Assembly (NCBI GenBank): GCA_007695005.1
Contig: REEQ01000053.1
Coordinates: 1-64,000, forward strand
Reading direction: 5' to 3'
Origin: Wenzhouxiangellaceae bacterium
GTDB taxonomy: Bacteria; Pseudomonadota; Gammaproteobacteria; Xanthomonadales; Wenzhouxiangellaceae
DNA: 64,000 nt
The position numbers and the translations under genes are program-made. The notes beneath the pieces were generated by a model. That model did no database searches and was not told the DNA's origin. It saw only the letters and a list, made by a program, of their open reading frames with translations. The stretch's first letter is position 1. Every line of letters begins with the position of its first letter. This document shows positions 30,920-39,947 of the stretch, in pieces.

Positions 30920-31052
30920 CCGGAATGCCGGGCTGGCATCCTGTCCCTACCTTCCTTGCTGGTAAGGCAGCCCTGAGCTGGTAGGGCGCAACCGGGAACT
31001 TGGCTGGTTCCCGAGGGGCTTGGGCGGCACCAATGTGTGCCGCCCTTTTTTT
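30920..31052 (+). ncRNA. candidate structured small RNA upstream of prpB
   Basis: No reading frame of note fills this stretch, but three consecutive stems do: CCCTACC/GGTAGGG (30945-30951/30980-30986) with inner CCTT/AAGG, CGGGAAC/GTTCCCG (30993-30999/31007-31013), and the terminator stem with seven T. The 5' end is a guess based on the upstream operator. No known RNA family was recognised; it could instead be the 3' UTR of the upstream gene. Confidence 0.45.
31022..31052 (+). terminator. strong rho-independent terminator
   Basis: GGGCGGCAC (31022-31030) pairs perfectly with GTGCCGCCC (31037-31045) and is followed by seven T (31046-31052). It separates the FAD oxidase/small-RNA region from prpB. 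Confidence 0.93.
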
Positions 31053-31139
31053 CGCCCGCTTGCCGGCAGCGGATTGGGGGCGGCATGGTAAACTTTCAGG
31101 GTTTCGTCATTCACCATGCATATGCCAAAGGACGGGTCG

Positions 31140-32024
31140 ATGCCTTCATTGACGCCCGGCGCACGCTTCCGCCAACTGGTTGCCAACCATGCGCCTGTTC
31201 AGATCGTTGGGACCATCAATGCCTACTCTGCGATGCTGGCGGAACGGGCGGGTCACCACGCGATATATCTCTCCGGTGCCGGGGTTGCAAATGCTTCCCT
31301 TGGACTGCCCGATCTGGGAATCACCCAGCTCAGCGATGTGGTCGAGGACGCCCGTCGCATTACGGCGCGCTGCGAATTACCGTTACTGGTTGACGTCGAT
31401 ACCGGCTGGGGCAGTGCTTTCAACATTGCCCGAACGGTGCGTGAAATGGAGCGTGCGGGCGTCGCTGCGGTCCATCTCGAAGACCAGGTTCAGGCCAAGC
31501 GTTGTGGTCATCGGCCGAACAAGGCGCTGGTCAGCGCCACGGAGATGATGGACCGGGTCAAGGCCGCCGTGGACGCGCGCCTTGATGAGCAGTTCGTCTT
31601 CATGGCGCGCACGGATGCGCATGCCAGCGAGGGCATGAGCGCGGCCATTGATCGGGCCAATCGATATGTCGAAGCCGGGGCGGACATGATCTTTGCCGAG
31701 GCCCTGCATACGCTCGACGAGTTCAGTGCCTTCGCCGCTGCGGTGCCGGTGCCGGTGCTGGCCAACATCACCGAGTTCGGGCGGACACCCTTGTTTTCCG
31801 TCAGCGAGTTGGGACAGACGGGCATCGCCATGGTGCTTTATCCCTTGAGTGCATTTCGTGCGATGAGCAAGGCTGCTCTTTCGGTCTACCAGTCGATTGC
31901 TGACAACGGACACCAGAAAGACGTGGTCGATCTGATGCAAACTCGAGAGGACCTGTACGCAACGCTCGGATATCACGAATTCGAAACCAAGCTGGATCAA
32001 TTGTTTACCGAGAGTCAGTCATGA
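31140..32024 (+). CDS. prpB: 2-methylisocitrate lyase
   Basis: The last step of the 2-methylcitrate cycle: methylisocitrate to pyruvate and succinate. Of three in-frame ATGs (31116, 31122, 31140) the last is chosen: AAAGGA lies eight bases upstream and [14 protein letters not shown] aligns with known PrpB N-termini. The 294-residue protein has [25 protein letters not shown] (metal site), the active-site KRCGH (about 120-124) and [12 protein letters not shown]. It overlaps prpC by ATGA. Confidence 0.95.
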   Translation: MPSLTPGARFRQLVANHAPVQIVGTINAYSAMLAERAGHHAIYLSGAGVANASLGLPDLGITQLSDVVEDARRITARCELPLLVDVDTGWGSAFNIARTVREMERAGVAAVHLEDQVQAKRCGHRPNKALVSATEMMDRVKAAVDARLDEQFVFMARTDAHASEGMSAAIDRANRYVEAGADMIFAEALHTLDEFSAFAAAVPVPVLANITEFGRTPLFSVSELGQTGIAMVLYPLSAFRAMSKAALSVYQSIADNGHQKDVVDLMQTREDLYATLGYHEFETKLDQLFTESQS

Positions 32025-33142
32025 GTAAGAAAAAAACTGGAGCCGGCCTCAGGGGCCAATCAGCAGGTGAAACAGCCATTTGTACCGTGGGCGCGGCGGG
32101 CAACAGCCTGCGTTACCGGGGTTATGCCGTCGACGATCTGGCCGAAAATGCCAGCTTCAATGAAGTTGCCCACCTGATTCTCAAGGGTCATCTGCCCAAT
32201 GCGGATGAGCTCGCCGCCTACCAGGCTCGCCTCCGGGGGCTGCGTGGCCTGCCGCAGGCACTCAAGGAAGTGCTGGAGCGAATTCCTGCCTCTGCCCATC
32301 CGATGGATGTGATGCGCACGGGATGTTCCTTTTTGGGCAATCTGGAGCCCGAGGCGGATTTTTCCGATCAGCAGGACGTCGCCGACCGCTTGCTGGCCAG
32401 CTTTCCTTCAATGATCACCTATTGGTATCGATACAGCCATGACGGTGTGCGGATCGATGTTGAGACCGACGATGAGGGTGTCGGAGGGCATTTTCTGCAT
32501 CTGCTTCATGGTGCACCGCCCAGCGAGCTGCATGCCCGGGTCATGGATGTTTCGCTGATTCTTTACGCTGAGCATGAGTTCAACGCCTCCACTTTCACCG
32601 CCCGAGTCTGCGCTTCCACTCTGTCAGACATGCACTCATGCGTGACCGGGGCGATCGGTTCGCTGCGCGGCCCCCTGCACGGTGGCGCCAACGAGGCGGC
32701 CATGGCCATGATCGAGCGCTATCAATCGGCGGAACAGGCGCAAGCCGACGTGCTGCGCATGCTGGCGGCCAAGGAAAAGATCATGGGCTTCGGTCATGCG
32801 GTCTATCGCGAAAAGGATCCGCGAAATGCCATCATCCGAGAGTGGTCTCGCAAGCTGGCTGCCGAGGTCAATGACCAGGTGCTGTTCCCGGTATCCGAGA
32901 TCATCGAAAAGACCATGTGGGAGGAAAAGCGCCTGTTTGCCAACGCCGATTTCTACCATGCCTCGGCCTATCACTTCATGGGTATCCCGACGGGTCTGTT
33001 TACACCCATTTTCGTGATGTCGCGTCTGACCGGTTGGGCTGCGCACATCATGGAACAGCGTGCCAATAACCGCATCATTCGCCCCAGTGCCGACTACACC
33101 GGCCCTGATCCGCGCCCGGTCTCGGCGATCTCGGATCGGTAG
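32021..33142 (+). CDS. prpC: 2-methylcitrate synthase
   Basis: Condenses propionyl-CoA with oxaloacetate. The 373-residue citrate-synthase-fold protein shows [45 protein letters not shown], and the catalytic region [16 protein letters not shown] (about 254-269), in the shorter PrpC form rather than the 430-residue GltA form. It is coupled to prpB. The usual partners prpD/acnD/prpF and a PrpR-type regulator do not follow in this window. Confidence 0.94.
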   Translation: MSKKKTGAGLRGQSAGETAICTVGAAGNSLRYRGYAVDDLAENASFNEVAHLILKGHLPNADELAAYQARLRGLRGLPQALKEVLERIPASAHPMDVMRTGCSFLGNLEPEADFSDQQDVADRLLASFPSMITYWYRYSHDGVRIDVETDDEGVGGHFLHLLHGAPPSELHARVMDVSLILYAEHEFNASTFTARVCASTLSDMHSCVTGAIGSLRGPLHGGANEAAMAMIERYQSAEQAQADVLRMLAAKEKIMGFGHAVYREKDPRNAIIREWSRKLAAEVNDQVLFPVSEIIEKTMWEEKRLFANADFYHASAYHFMGIPTGLFTPIFVMSRLTGWAAHIMEQRANNRIIRPSADYTGPDPRPVSAISDR

Positions 33143-33154
33143 ATACAGGGCTCT

Positions 33155-33355
33155 GGCAAAGGCGCAAAGGGAAAACAGAAAGACTGAAAACACTGATCGA
33201 AACCTTTCTGAGTTCGCTGTTTTCAGTGGCTGCTTGTTTCCCGATAGCGCTCATGTTCCAACGGTAGGCCGGAGCGAGTGATGCCCTCCGGCCGACACCG
33301 TAATGGCTGAAGTGAACAATGGGCGCAGGCCAAGTTTTTTGGGTGTCTTGCGCGT
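33155..33355. repeat. degenerate intergenic element with GCAAAG-rich ends
   Basis: The 233-base gap after prpC has no gene. Its edges carry GGCAAAGGCGCAAAGG (about 33157) and, inverted, GCGCGTCTTTGCG (about 33341), an imperfect inverted pair resembling the perfect ends of the element at 58988-59164. Inside are ACTGAAAACA/TGTTTTCAGT (33183-33237) and a GGCCGGAG/CTCCGGCC stem near 33269-33294. Confidence 0.4.
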
Positions 33356-33375
33356 CTTTGCGAGAAAAACCCTTG

Positions 33376-33981
33376 TCAGTTGCTGCGGCGGGTCATGGCA
33401 GCGGTGAGGATCAGGCGGACGGCGTCTTCGAAGGGCATGTCGACCGGTTCGCACCACTCCCGAGGCACGAATACCGTATAGCCGGCAATCTGGTAGCTCA
33501 ATGGCAGGTAGACGGCCACTTCTCCTTCCTTGCCGAAGGGCAGGTTGCTGAAGTCATCCCGGGTGATGAAACCGAGCACAGACAGCTTCAGCTCCGGGTG
33601 GCGGACCATCACCACCTGGTTGAAGCGCTCGCCCTTGTCGTCGGAAAAATACTCGACAAAGTCCTTGGTGGCACGGTAGACCGACTTCACCACCGGCATC
33701 CGATCGAGTATCCCCTCGCCGAACTCGATGAGTGTGCGAAACAGGTAAAGATGACTGAGCAGGCCAATCATGATCACGGCAACAATGCCCAGTACCAGGC
33801 CCATGCCGCGGATGTACCAGGATTCCGGCAGCAACCACTGAATCATGCGGCCAAAGCCGTCTTCGGCGAGGCCGGCCAGCCACAGGACAATGATCAGGGT
33901 CAGGGCGATGGGAATGATGGTTGCCAGGCCCTTGAAGAACAGGCGCAGCAGCGCCGGCATGGCGTGTTGTTCAGAGCTCAT
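33376..33981 (-). CDS. DUF502 family membrane protein
   Basis: A 201-residue inner-membrane protein with two helices (about 12-38 and 58-80), followed by the DUF502 soluble part (GEGILDRMPVVKSVYRATKDFVEYF, FGKEGEVAVYLPLSYQIAGYTVFVPREWCEPVDMPFEDAVRLILTAA). Function unknown; the family is common in proteobacteria. Its ATG overlaps the end of the upstream small gene by 11 bases. Confidence 0.92.
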   Translation of the reverse strand: MSSEQHAMPALLRLFFKGLATIIPIALTLIIVLWLAGLAEDGFGRMIQWLLPESWYIRGMGLVLGIVAVIMIGLLSHLYLFRTLIEFGEGILDRMPVVKSVYRATKDFVEYFSDDKGERFNQVVMVRHPELKLSVLGFITRDDFSNLPFGKEGEVAVYLPLSYQIAGYTVFVPREWCEPVDMPFEDAVRLILTAAMTRRSN

Positions 33982-34180
33982 CGATGCTGCGACGTAGCTG
34001 TTCGCGCTGGTCGGTAACGATGCGCTCCAGGGTCTCTATCCGTTCGCGAAATTCACGCTCCATGCGCTCGAAGCGCTCGCCATCGGCATCGCTGCTGTTG
34101 CGCGATTCAATCCAGGCACGGGCGATGGCGACCACGCCGAGGATGGCGGCAATGGTGACCATGGCGGAGAATACGTTCAT
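33971..34180 (-). CDS. small membrane/coiled-coil protein, PspB-like layout
   Basis: A 69-residue protein: one N-terminal membrane helix (VFSAMVTIAAILGVVAIARAWI), then a charged coiled coil (ERMEREFRERIETLERIVTDQREQLRRS). Size, topology and the RERIETLERIV stretch recall PspB, the phage-shock membrane sensor, but no pspA, pspC or pspF is nearby, so the link is only a resemblance. It is co-transcribed with the DUF502 gene (11-base overlap). Confidence 0.7.
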   Translation of the reverse strand: MNVFSAMVTIAAILGVVAIARAWIESRNSSDADGERFERMEREFRERIETLERIVTDQREQLRRSIDEL

Positions 34181-34198
34181 TTCAATTCCACTCCGTTA

Positions 34199-35269
34199 TC
34201 AGGGCAGGGTTTCAGGTAGTTCGGATCCGTCGTCGTCCAGTCGGCCTTCGCCGGGTCGATCGAGACCGATCCGTTCCATCAGATAGCATAGACAATCCTG
34301 GCGCACGATGGACTCATCGGTCGTCAGCATGGCGGGCATCAGCGGCCGCCTGGTCACGACCTGGCCGTCCGCGAAGGCGAAGCAGTCACTGGTCAGATCC
34401 CGACCGTCGTGGCTGCGCGCGATCAGTGGCAGGCCGTGACCGTTGACCGTTCGGGCCAGGCGTGTTCCAGGCGGCATTTCACGGAAATTGAGTCGGTCCA
34501 GGTCGGGCTGGAATCGCAGATCGGCGGCCTGCGCGGAGAATCCGAAATCGATGTCTTCCCGGACCGTGACCGTCGCAATCATGTGATAAAGCTCCAGGTG
34601 CTCCGGTGCGGGCATGCGCGCCGACAGTTCGTCCAGATTGAGAATGCCATCGACATAGGCCATGGCGTGGTCAGTGCCGTCGGTCTCGGCAGCGAGACCG
34701 CATTCCAGGGTCACCGCCGGGCAGAACTCGCCGAATGCCAGCGACTGTACGCCGAGCGGCTCGGTGAAGTAGATCACCGTGCGCGAAAACCGTGCGGCCA
34801 GCTGCAGGCGCTGGGGTTCTATCCGGTTGACCGCCGCATAGTGCGGGTTCTGGCCGGTATTGTTGTGGACGTCGATGCTGGCGAAGGGCTTCAGTCGGCG
34901 GACATGCTCGGTGATTTCACCAAACAGTTGATGCCAGATGGTGCGCTGGCCATGGGCGCCTGGCCAGCAGCGATTAAAGTCCGGTTGGTCGGCCAGGCGG
35001 CGCTGGCCGCGAGCGGCCGCGCGCACGTTGCCGATCATCAGGACCAGGCTGCGCGGCAACGGGTCGCGCTGGTAGCGGCTTTTCAGCAGCCGCCGTATCG
35101 CCTCCCAGCCTGAGGTTTCATTACCGTGCTGAAGCACGGAAACAAACAACGGCTGCGGCCGACGGCCTGGCAGATGAATCAGGGTGGGGCCGTCCAGGTG
35201 CCGATGAAGTTCACTGGCCGGTTGGTCCAGCAGAGCATCGGGTAAGTGATCCAGGATGACCGGTTTCAT
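34199..35269 (-). CDS. succinylglutamate desuccinylase / aspartoacylase family zinc hydrolase
   Basis: About 356 residues of the M14-like AstE/ASPA family. Zinc ligands are likely in QHGNETSGWEA (His, Glu) and a later DVHNNTG (His), with ECG in TLECGLAAET as the catalytic glutamate region. A C-terminal beta domain follows. The start is ATG at 35269; the longer frame to 35425 runs into the divergent ABC gene. No arginine-succinyltransferase genes are adjacent, so the substrate is open. Confidence 0.88.
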   Translation of the reverse strand: MKPVILDHLPDALLDQPASELHRHLDGPTLIHLPGRRPQPLFVSVLQHGNETSGWEAIRRLLKSRYQRDPLPRSLVLMIGNVRAAARGQRRLADQPDFNRCWPGAHGQRTIWHQLFGEITEHVRRLKPFASIDVHNNTGQNPHYAAVNRIEPQRLQLAARFSRTVIYFTEPLGVQSLAFGEFCPAVTLECGLAAETDGTDHAMAYVDGILNLDELSARMPAPEHLELYHMIATVTVREDIDFGFSAQAADLRFQPDLDRLNFREMPPGTRLARTVNGHGLPLIARSHDGRDLTSDCFAFADGQVVTRRPLMPAMLTTDESIVRQDCLCYLMERIGLDRPGEGRLDDDGSELPETLP

Positions 35270-35411
35270 GCAAACTCTCGTTTCGACGACCCTATAACCT
35301 AACCGCTTTCGCAGCGCGTTGGAAGCATGCATGACGCGTCTTGAAAAATCGGTGCCTGCCCCAATCTCGGCTGCGGGTGGGATGGGCACAGTCAACCAGA
35401 GGCCAGACCAG

Positions 35412-36338
35412 ATGATCGAAGCCAAATCGCTGACTCGACGCTACGGCTCACTGCTGGCGGTAGACGGCATCTCCTTTGCCGTTGAGCCTGGCACCGTGCT
35501 CGGGTTTCTCGGCCCGAACGGTGCAGGCAAGTCGACCACCATGAAGATGTTGACCGGGTTTCTGGCGCCAACGAGCGGAACCGCCAGCATCCACGGGCAC
35601 GACATTCGCAGCGATTCCCTGGCCGCACGCCGCATGATGGGGTATTTGCCGGAGGGAGCCCCCTTGTACGGCGAGCTTACCGTGGAGCGTTTTTTGCGTT
35701 TCGCAGCCGAAACCCGTGGTTTTCGCGGCGATGAGGTGAGCCGGCGGGTCGGCGCGACGGTGGAACGGCTCAGTCTGGCTGAAGTGCTGGGCCAGACCAT
35801 CGACACTCTCTCAAAGGGCTTCAAGCGTCGCGTCGGGCTGGCTCAGGCCATCCTGCATGATCCGCCAGTGCTGATACTCGATGAGCCTACCGATGGTCTT
35901 GATCCTAATCAGAAGCACGAGGTGCGACGACTGATCCGGGAAATGGCGCCGGACAAGATCATCATTATTTCCACTCACATCCTCGAAGAGGTCGATGCAC
36001 TGTGCACCCGGGCCATGATCATCGCTCGGGGACGCCTGCTGGCCGACGATACGCCGGCCGGTTTGCTGGCGCGATCGCGCTACTACCAGGCTGTCACACT
36101 GATGCTCGGCGATCTGGAAGCGGCGGCTTCGAGGCTCGGCGCCTTGCCGGAATCTCGGGAGGTCGAGATTCGTCGCGGCCGGCTGACGGTCTTTCCGTCC
36201 AGCCAGGGGCACCTGTTCGAGGCCATCACTCGAACCATCCGCGAGGAGGGCTGGCAGATCGAGCAGATTCAGCTCGAAGCCGGTCGTCTTGACGAGGTTT
36301 TCCGTACCGTTACCGAGACCCGGGAGGTGGCGCGGTGA
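35412..36338 (+). CDS. ABC transporter ATP-binding protein (GldA-like)
   Basis: The ATPase of an ABC-2 type exporter. Walker A GPNGAGKST (about 34-42), signature LSKGFKRRVGLAQAI (about 133) and Walker B VLILDEPTDGLDPNQ (about 153-167) are intact, and IIIISTHILEEVDALCTR follows. The frame opens at 35319; ATG 35412 (MIEAKSLTRRYG) gives the normal ABC N-terminus with AGAGG upstream, while 35331 and 35382 are possible. It overlaps the permease gene (GTGA). First gene of a four-gene export operon. Confidence 0.93.
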   Translation: MIEAKSLTRRYGSLLAVDGISFAVEPGTVLGFLGPNGAGKSTTMKMLTGFLAPTSGTASIHGHDIRSDSLAARRMMGYLPEGAPLYGELTVERFLRFAAETRGFRGDEVSRRVGATVERLSLAEVLGQTIDTLSKGFKRRVGLAQAILHDPPVLILDEPTDGLDPNQKHEVRRLIREMAPDKIIIISTHILEEVDALCTRAMIIARGRLLADDTPAGLLARSRYYQAVTLMLGDLEAAASRLGALPESREVEIRRGRLTVFPSSQGHLFEAITRTIREEGWQIEQIQLEAGRLDEVFRTVTETREVAR

Positions 36339-37069
36339 CTAATCTGAGCGTGATCCTGCGCCGTGAACTGGCCAGCTACTTCGCCACACCGGTTGCCTAC
36401 GTGTTCATCGTCATCTATCTGATCATGTCTGCAGCCTTCACCTTCTACCTGGGCGGCTTCTACGAGCGCGAAATTGCCGACCTGGAGCCGTTTTTCCGGT
36501 TCCATCCCTGGCTGTACCTGTTCCTCGTTCCGGCGATAGGAATGCGGCTGTGGGCAGAAGAGCGCAAGTCCGGCACCGTGGAGCTGCTGTTGACGCTGCC
36601 GGTGACGCCGACCGAAGCCGTGCTTGGCAAATTTCTTGCCGCCTGGTTGTTCATAGGTCTGGCCCTGTTGTTGACCTTTCCGATCTGGATCACGGTCAAC
36701 GTCCTCGGCAACCCGGACAACGGAGTGATTCTGGCAGCCTACCTGGGCAGCTGGTTGATGGCCGGTGGTTTTCTGGCGATCAGCGCCTGCCTGTCGGCGG
36801 CAACGCGCAATCAGGTGGTGGCCTTTATCCTGGCCGTTGTCGTCTGTTTCTTGTTCCTGTTGTCCGGGCTGCCGATGGTGCTGGATGTGTTTCGAGGCTG
36901 GTTGCCGCAGGCGATGGTCGACGGCATTGCCAACTTGAGCTTTCTTGTCCACTACGGGTCGATCTCCCGGGGTGTGATTGATTTGCGGGATCTGCTCTAC
37001 TTCGGCCTGGTCATTGGCTTCTGGTTGATGGCCAACCGGATCGTTCTGGAACTGAAGAAGGCGGACTGA
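36335..37069 (+). CDS. ABC-2 type permease (GldF-like)
   Basis: 244 residues with about six membrane helices, starting MTNLSVILRRELASYFATPVAYVFIVIYLIM, the usual opening of GldF-like permeases. RLWAEERKSGTVELLLTLPVTPTEAVLGKF is the ABC-2 coupling region. The GTG at 36335 overlaps the ATPase stop, indicating tight coupling. It supplies the membrane channel for the upstream ATPase. Confidence 0.92.
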   Translation: MTNLSVILRRELASYFATPVAYVFIVIYLIMSAAFTFYLGGFYEREIADLEPFFRFHPWLYLFLVPAIGMRLWAEERKSGTVELLLTLPVTPTEAVLGKFLAAWLFIGLALLLTFPIWITVNVLGNPDNGVILAAYLGSWLMAGGFLAISACLSAATRNQVVAFILAVVVCFLFLLSGLPMVLDVFRGWLPQAMVDGIANLSFLVHYGSISRGVIDLRDLLYFGLVIGFWLMANRIVLELKKAD

Positions 37070-37074
37070 TTGCG

Positions 37075-38922
37075 ATGAAAAACTGGTATTCAGGCGGTGC
37101 CCTGGCCTTGCTGGCCATTCTGTTTCTGGCGCTAACCATGCTCTCCAGCACCCTGCTCACCGGCGCCAGGCTCGATCTGACCGAAAATCGGCTCTATACC
37201 TTGAGTCCGGGCACGATCAATCTGTTGCGGGCCATCGAGGAACCGATCACGCTGGATTTCTATTTCAGCGAGGCAGCGAGCAGCGAGCTGCCCCAGGTAC
37301 GCAACTTTGCTCGTCGGGTCCAGGAGTTGATGGACGAAATGGCACGGCGCTCGAACGGCAGCCTGGAAGTGCGGCGCATCGACCCTCGGCCGTTTTCGGA
37401 GGAAGAGGATCAAGCGACTCGTTTCGGACTTGAAGCTGTACCCACGGGGCGGGGTGGCGACAGCCTGTATCTGGGCGTGGTGGGCACCAACCTGCTCGAC
37501 GGTGTTGAAGTGCTTCCTTTCATCTCGCCCGCGCGCGAAGCCTTTCTCGAGTATGAGCTGGCCCGGATGGTCCACATTCTGTCCCGTCCCGACCGTCCCC
37601 GAGTCGGTCTGTTGACCGGTCTCCCGATGTCGGGCGGATTCGATATGCAGACCGGGCAGCGACGCGAGCCGTGGGTGATCTATGAGCAGATCGGGCAGAT
37701 GTTTTCCCTCGAGCCGGTCAGCCGCACGGTCGACAAGCTGCCTGAAGGCATAGATGCCCTGGTGATCGTGCACCCCCGCGATCTTTCGGAGGCCTTGTTG
37801 CGCGATATCGATCGCTTTGTTCTGGAAGGCGGCCGCCTGCTGGTCTTCGTTGATCCCTTTGCCGAGGCAGATCCGGGGCCTGACCCAACGGATCCGATGA
37901 GCGCGCTGACCGCAGATCGGTATTCCAGCCTGGAGCCGTTGTTCTCCAGCTGGGGGCTGATGTTCGATACCGATGTGTTCGTGGCCGATCTTGGCCAGGC
38001 GCTGCAGGTCAGCATGCAGCAGGGGCGGACCGCGGTGCGGCATCCAGCCATCATCGGCGTGAGCGGAGCGCGGATGAACCCTGATGATGTCACTACGGGT
38101 GAGCTCGACAGCATCAACATGGCCAGCGCCGGGGCATTGGTGCTTGCCGAAGACAGCGCCTTGAGCCTGGAGCCGCTCTTGATGTCCAGCACCCAGTCCA
38201 GCCTGTTGGACAGTGAGCGGCTGCGCTTTCTCGGTGATCCCGGCGAGCTGGCTGCAGAAATGGCGAGCACCGGAGAGAGTCACGTGCTCGCCGCCCGCCT
38301 CACCGGGCCGGCCGGCTCCGCTTTTGCCCCAAACAATGGCGCGGAAGGGGAGGGCAGTATCAATGTCATCGTGGTCGCTGATACGGATCTGCTCGCCGAC
38401 CGTTTCTGGGTTCAGCGCCAGCGTTTCTTCGGTACCGTGCTGCTCGAACCCTTCGCCAGCAACGGTGATTTCGTCATCAACGCGATTGACAATTTGCTTG
38501 GCAACGCCGATTTGATCAGCGTGCGCAGCCGCGGTGTCTCGAATCGGCCATTTGATCTGGTCGACGCACTTCGCCGCGAGGCAGAGCAGAACCTGCGTGC
38601 CACCGAGCAACGGCTGGAAGCCGAGCTGGCAGAGACCGAACGGCGCCTGAACGATCTGCAGCAAGCCAGGGGAGACGCTGATCTGACCGTGCTGACCAGC
38701 GAGCAGGAGGCCGAGATTGATCGCTTCATGTCCCAGCGACTGGACATTCGGCAGCAGCTGCGACAGGTGCGTCGCGATCTGGATCGCGACATCGAAGCGC
38801 TTGGCACCAGAATCAAGGTTATCAACATCGCCCTGATGCCGGCTTTGATCACCCTGTTTGCCTTGTGGATGGCCTGGCAGCGTCGCCAGCGAATGCGTCG
38901 GGCGCGTGGAGGTGCGGGATGA
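37075..38922 (+). CDS. GldG-like ABC transport auxiliary protein
   Basis: 615 residues: an N-terminal helix (about 7-28), a large extracytoplasmic region (LDLTENRLYTLSPGTINLLRAIEEPITLDFYFSE; RRIDPRPFSEEEDQATRFGL; PRVGLLTGLPMSGGF), a coiled coil (about 500-570, EQNLRATEQRLEAELAETERRLNDLQQ), and a C-terminal helix (IALMPALITLFALWMAWQ). This is the periplasmic auxiliary subunit of Gld-type ABC systems, which outside Bacteroidetes are not tied to gliding. The substrate is unknown. Confidence 0.9.
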   Translation: MKNWYSGGALALLAILFLALTMLSSTLLTGARLDLTENRLYTLSPGTINLLRAIEEPITLDFYFSEAASSELPQVRNFARRVQELMDEMARRSNGSLEVRRIDPRPFSEEEDQATRFGLEAVPTGRGGDSLYLGVVGTNLLDGVEVLPFISPAREAFLEYELARMVHILSRPDRPRVGLLTGLPMSGGFDMQTGQRREPWVIYEQIGQMFSLEPVSRTVDKLPEGIDALVIVHPRDLSEALLRDIDRFVLEGGRLLVFVDPFAEADPGPDPTDPMSALTADRYSSLEPLFSSWGLMFDTDVFVADLGQALQVSMQQGRTAVRHPAIIGVSGARMNPDDVTTGELDSINMASAGALVLAEDSALSLEPLLMSSTQSSLLDSERLRFLGDPGELAAEMASTGESHVLAARLTGPAGSAFAPNNGAEGEGSINVIVVADTDLLADRFWVQRQRFFGTVLLEPFASNGDFVINAIDNLLGNADLISVRSRGVSNRPFDLVDALRREAEQNLRATEQRLEAELAETERRLNDLQQARGDADLTVLTSEQEAEIDRFMSQRLDIRQQLRQVRRDLDRDIEALGTRIKVINIALMPALITLFALWMAWQRRQRMRRARGGAG

Positions 38923-39947
38923 GTCCTCGCGGCATTCTCATTCTGGGGGTGTTGACCCTGGTCACGCTGACCCTGGCGCTGATCCTGGGGCGCCCTACCG
39001 GGCCCGTGGATACGGTCGACAGCGAGCCGCTGGTACCGGGGCTGCGTGAGATGGTCAACGACATCGATGCGATTGTCGTCACCGCCGCCGATGGCGTGGC
39101 GCTGGCATCGCTGCAACGTGACAGGGAGCGCTGGCTGGTCGCTGAAAAGGACGGCTATGAGGCGGATTTCGAGCTGGTGCAGGGCCTGCTGCGCGAACTG
39201 GCGTCGGGGCGCCGCCTGGAGGCTCGGACCAGTAACGAGGCATGGCATGCTCGGCTCGGGGTCGCCGATCCGGGCGTCGAAGACAGCGCCGGGCTGCATC
39301 TGAGTTTTCCGGGCAGCGACTTGCCGGCGCTGATTATCGGCAATCTCGATGCGACCGAGACGGGGCGTTTCGTTCGCTTGCTTGGAGATCCGCAGGCCTG
39401 GCTGTCGGATCGACGGCTGGATATTCCAGCCAGCCCCGTGCGCTGGCTGCAGAGAGCGGTTATGGACATCCCCGCCAGGGAGCTTTCCGAGGTAACAATT
39501 CGCCATGCCGACGGCGACACGGTGATCCTGCGTGCCGCCAGCGAGGACGGCGATGACTGGGTGCTGATGAACGTTCCCGATGGCCGGCAGGCGGCGGAAA
39601 TGTGGCAACTGAGGCCGGTGGCCAACGGCCTGGCCAATGTTGACCTGGAAGGCGTCCGCCGTCACGATCAGGTTCCGGATGAGGCTGTCCGTGCGCTGTA
39701 TGTAACCCGGGATGGATTGAATTTCGTTGCCAGCCTGTTCGAGGATGACGACGGTCGATGGGTGCATTTCAGCGTCAGCGCAGAGGTGCAAGCGGATGCG
39801 GATGGCGAAGCAGTGCTGCCGAGCATTGTTGCCGATGCCGCGGCCGTTGATGCCAGGCTGTCGGGCTGGCAGTTCCGCCTGCCGCAGCGCAAGTACGAGA
39901 ACATGACCAGGCGCCTGGAGGACTTGCTCAGGCCCGAGGAGGCTTGA
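38919..39947 (+). CDS. DUF4340 domain protein
   Basis: About 342 residues with one N-terminal helix (ILILGVLTLVTLTLALILG), then a DUF4340 periplasmic domain (REMVNDIDAIVVTAADGVALASLQRDRERWLVAEKDGYEADFELVQGLLRELASGRRLEARTSN). The ATG at 38919 overlaps the GldG-like stop as ATGA. DUF4340 proteins regularly close Gld-type operons. Its 3' end overlaps the convergent oxyR by 20 bases. Confidence 0.9.
   Translation: MSPRGILILGVLTLVTLTLALILGRPTGPVDTVDSEPLVPGLREMVNDIDAIVVTAADGVALASLQRDRERWLVAEKDGYEADFELVQGLLRELASGRRLEARTSNEAWHARLGVADPGVEDSAGLHLSFPGSDLPALIIGNLDATETGRFVRLLGDPQAWLSDRRLDIPASPVRWLQRAVMDIPARELSEVTIRHADGDTVILRAASEDGDDWVLMNVPDGRQAAEMWQLRPVANGLANVDLEGVRRHDQVPDEAVRALYVTRDGLNFVASLFEDDDGRWVHFSVSAEVQADADGEAVLPSIVADAAAVDARLSGWQFRLPQRKYENMTRRLEDLLRPEEA

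Noticed and set aside
37132-38664. 510-codon antisense frame opposite the GldG-like gene
   Set aside because: It lies wholly inside a clear operon gene with conserved sequence and has no recognisable motif.
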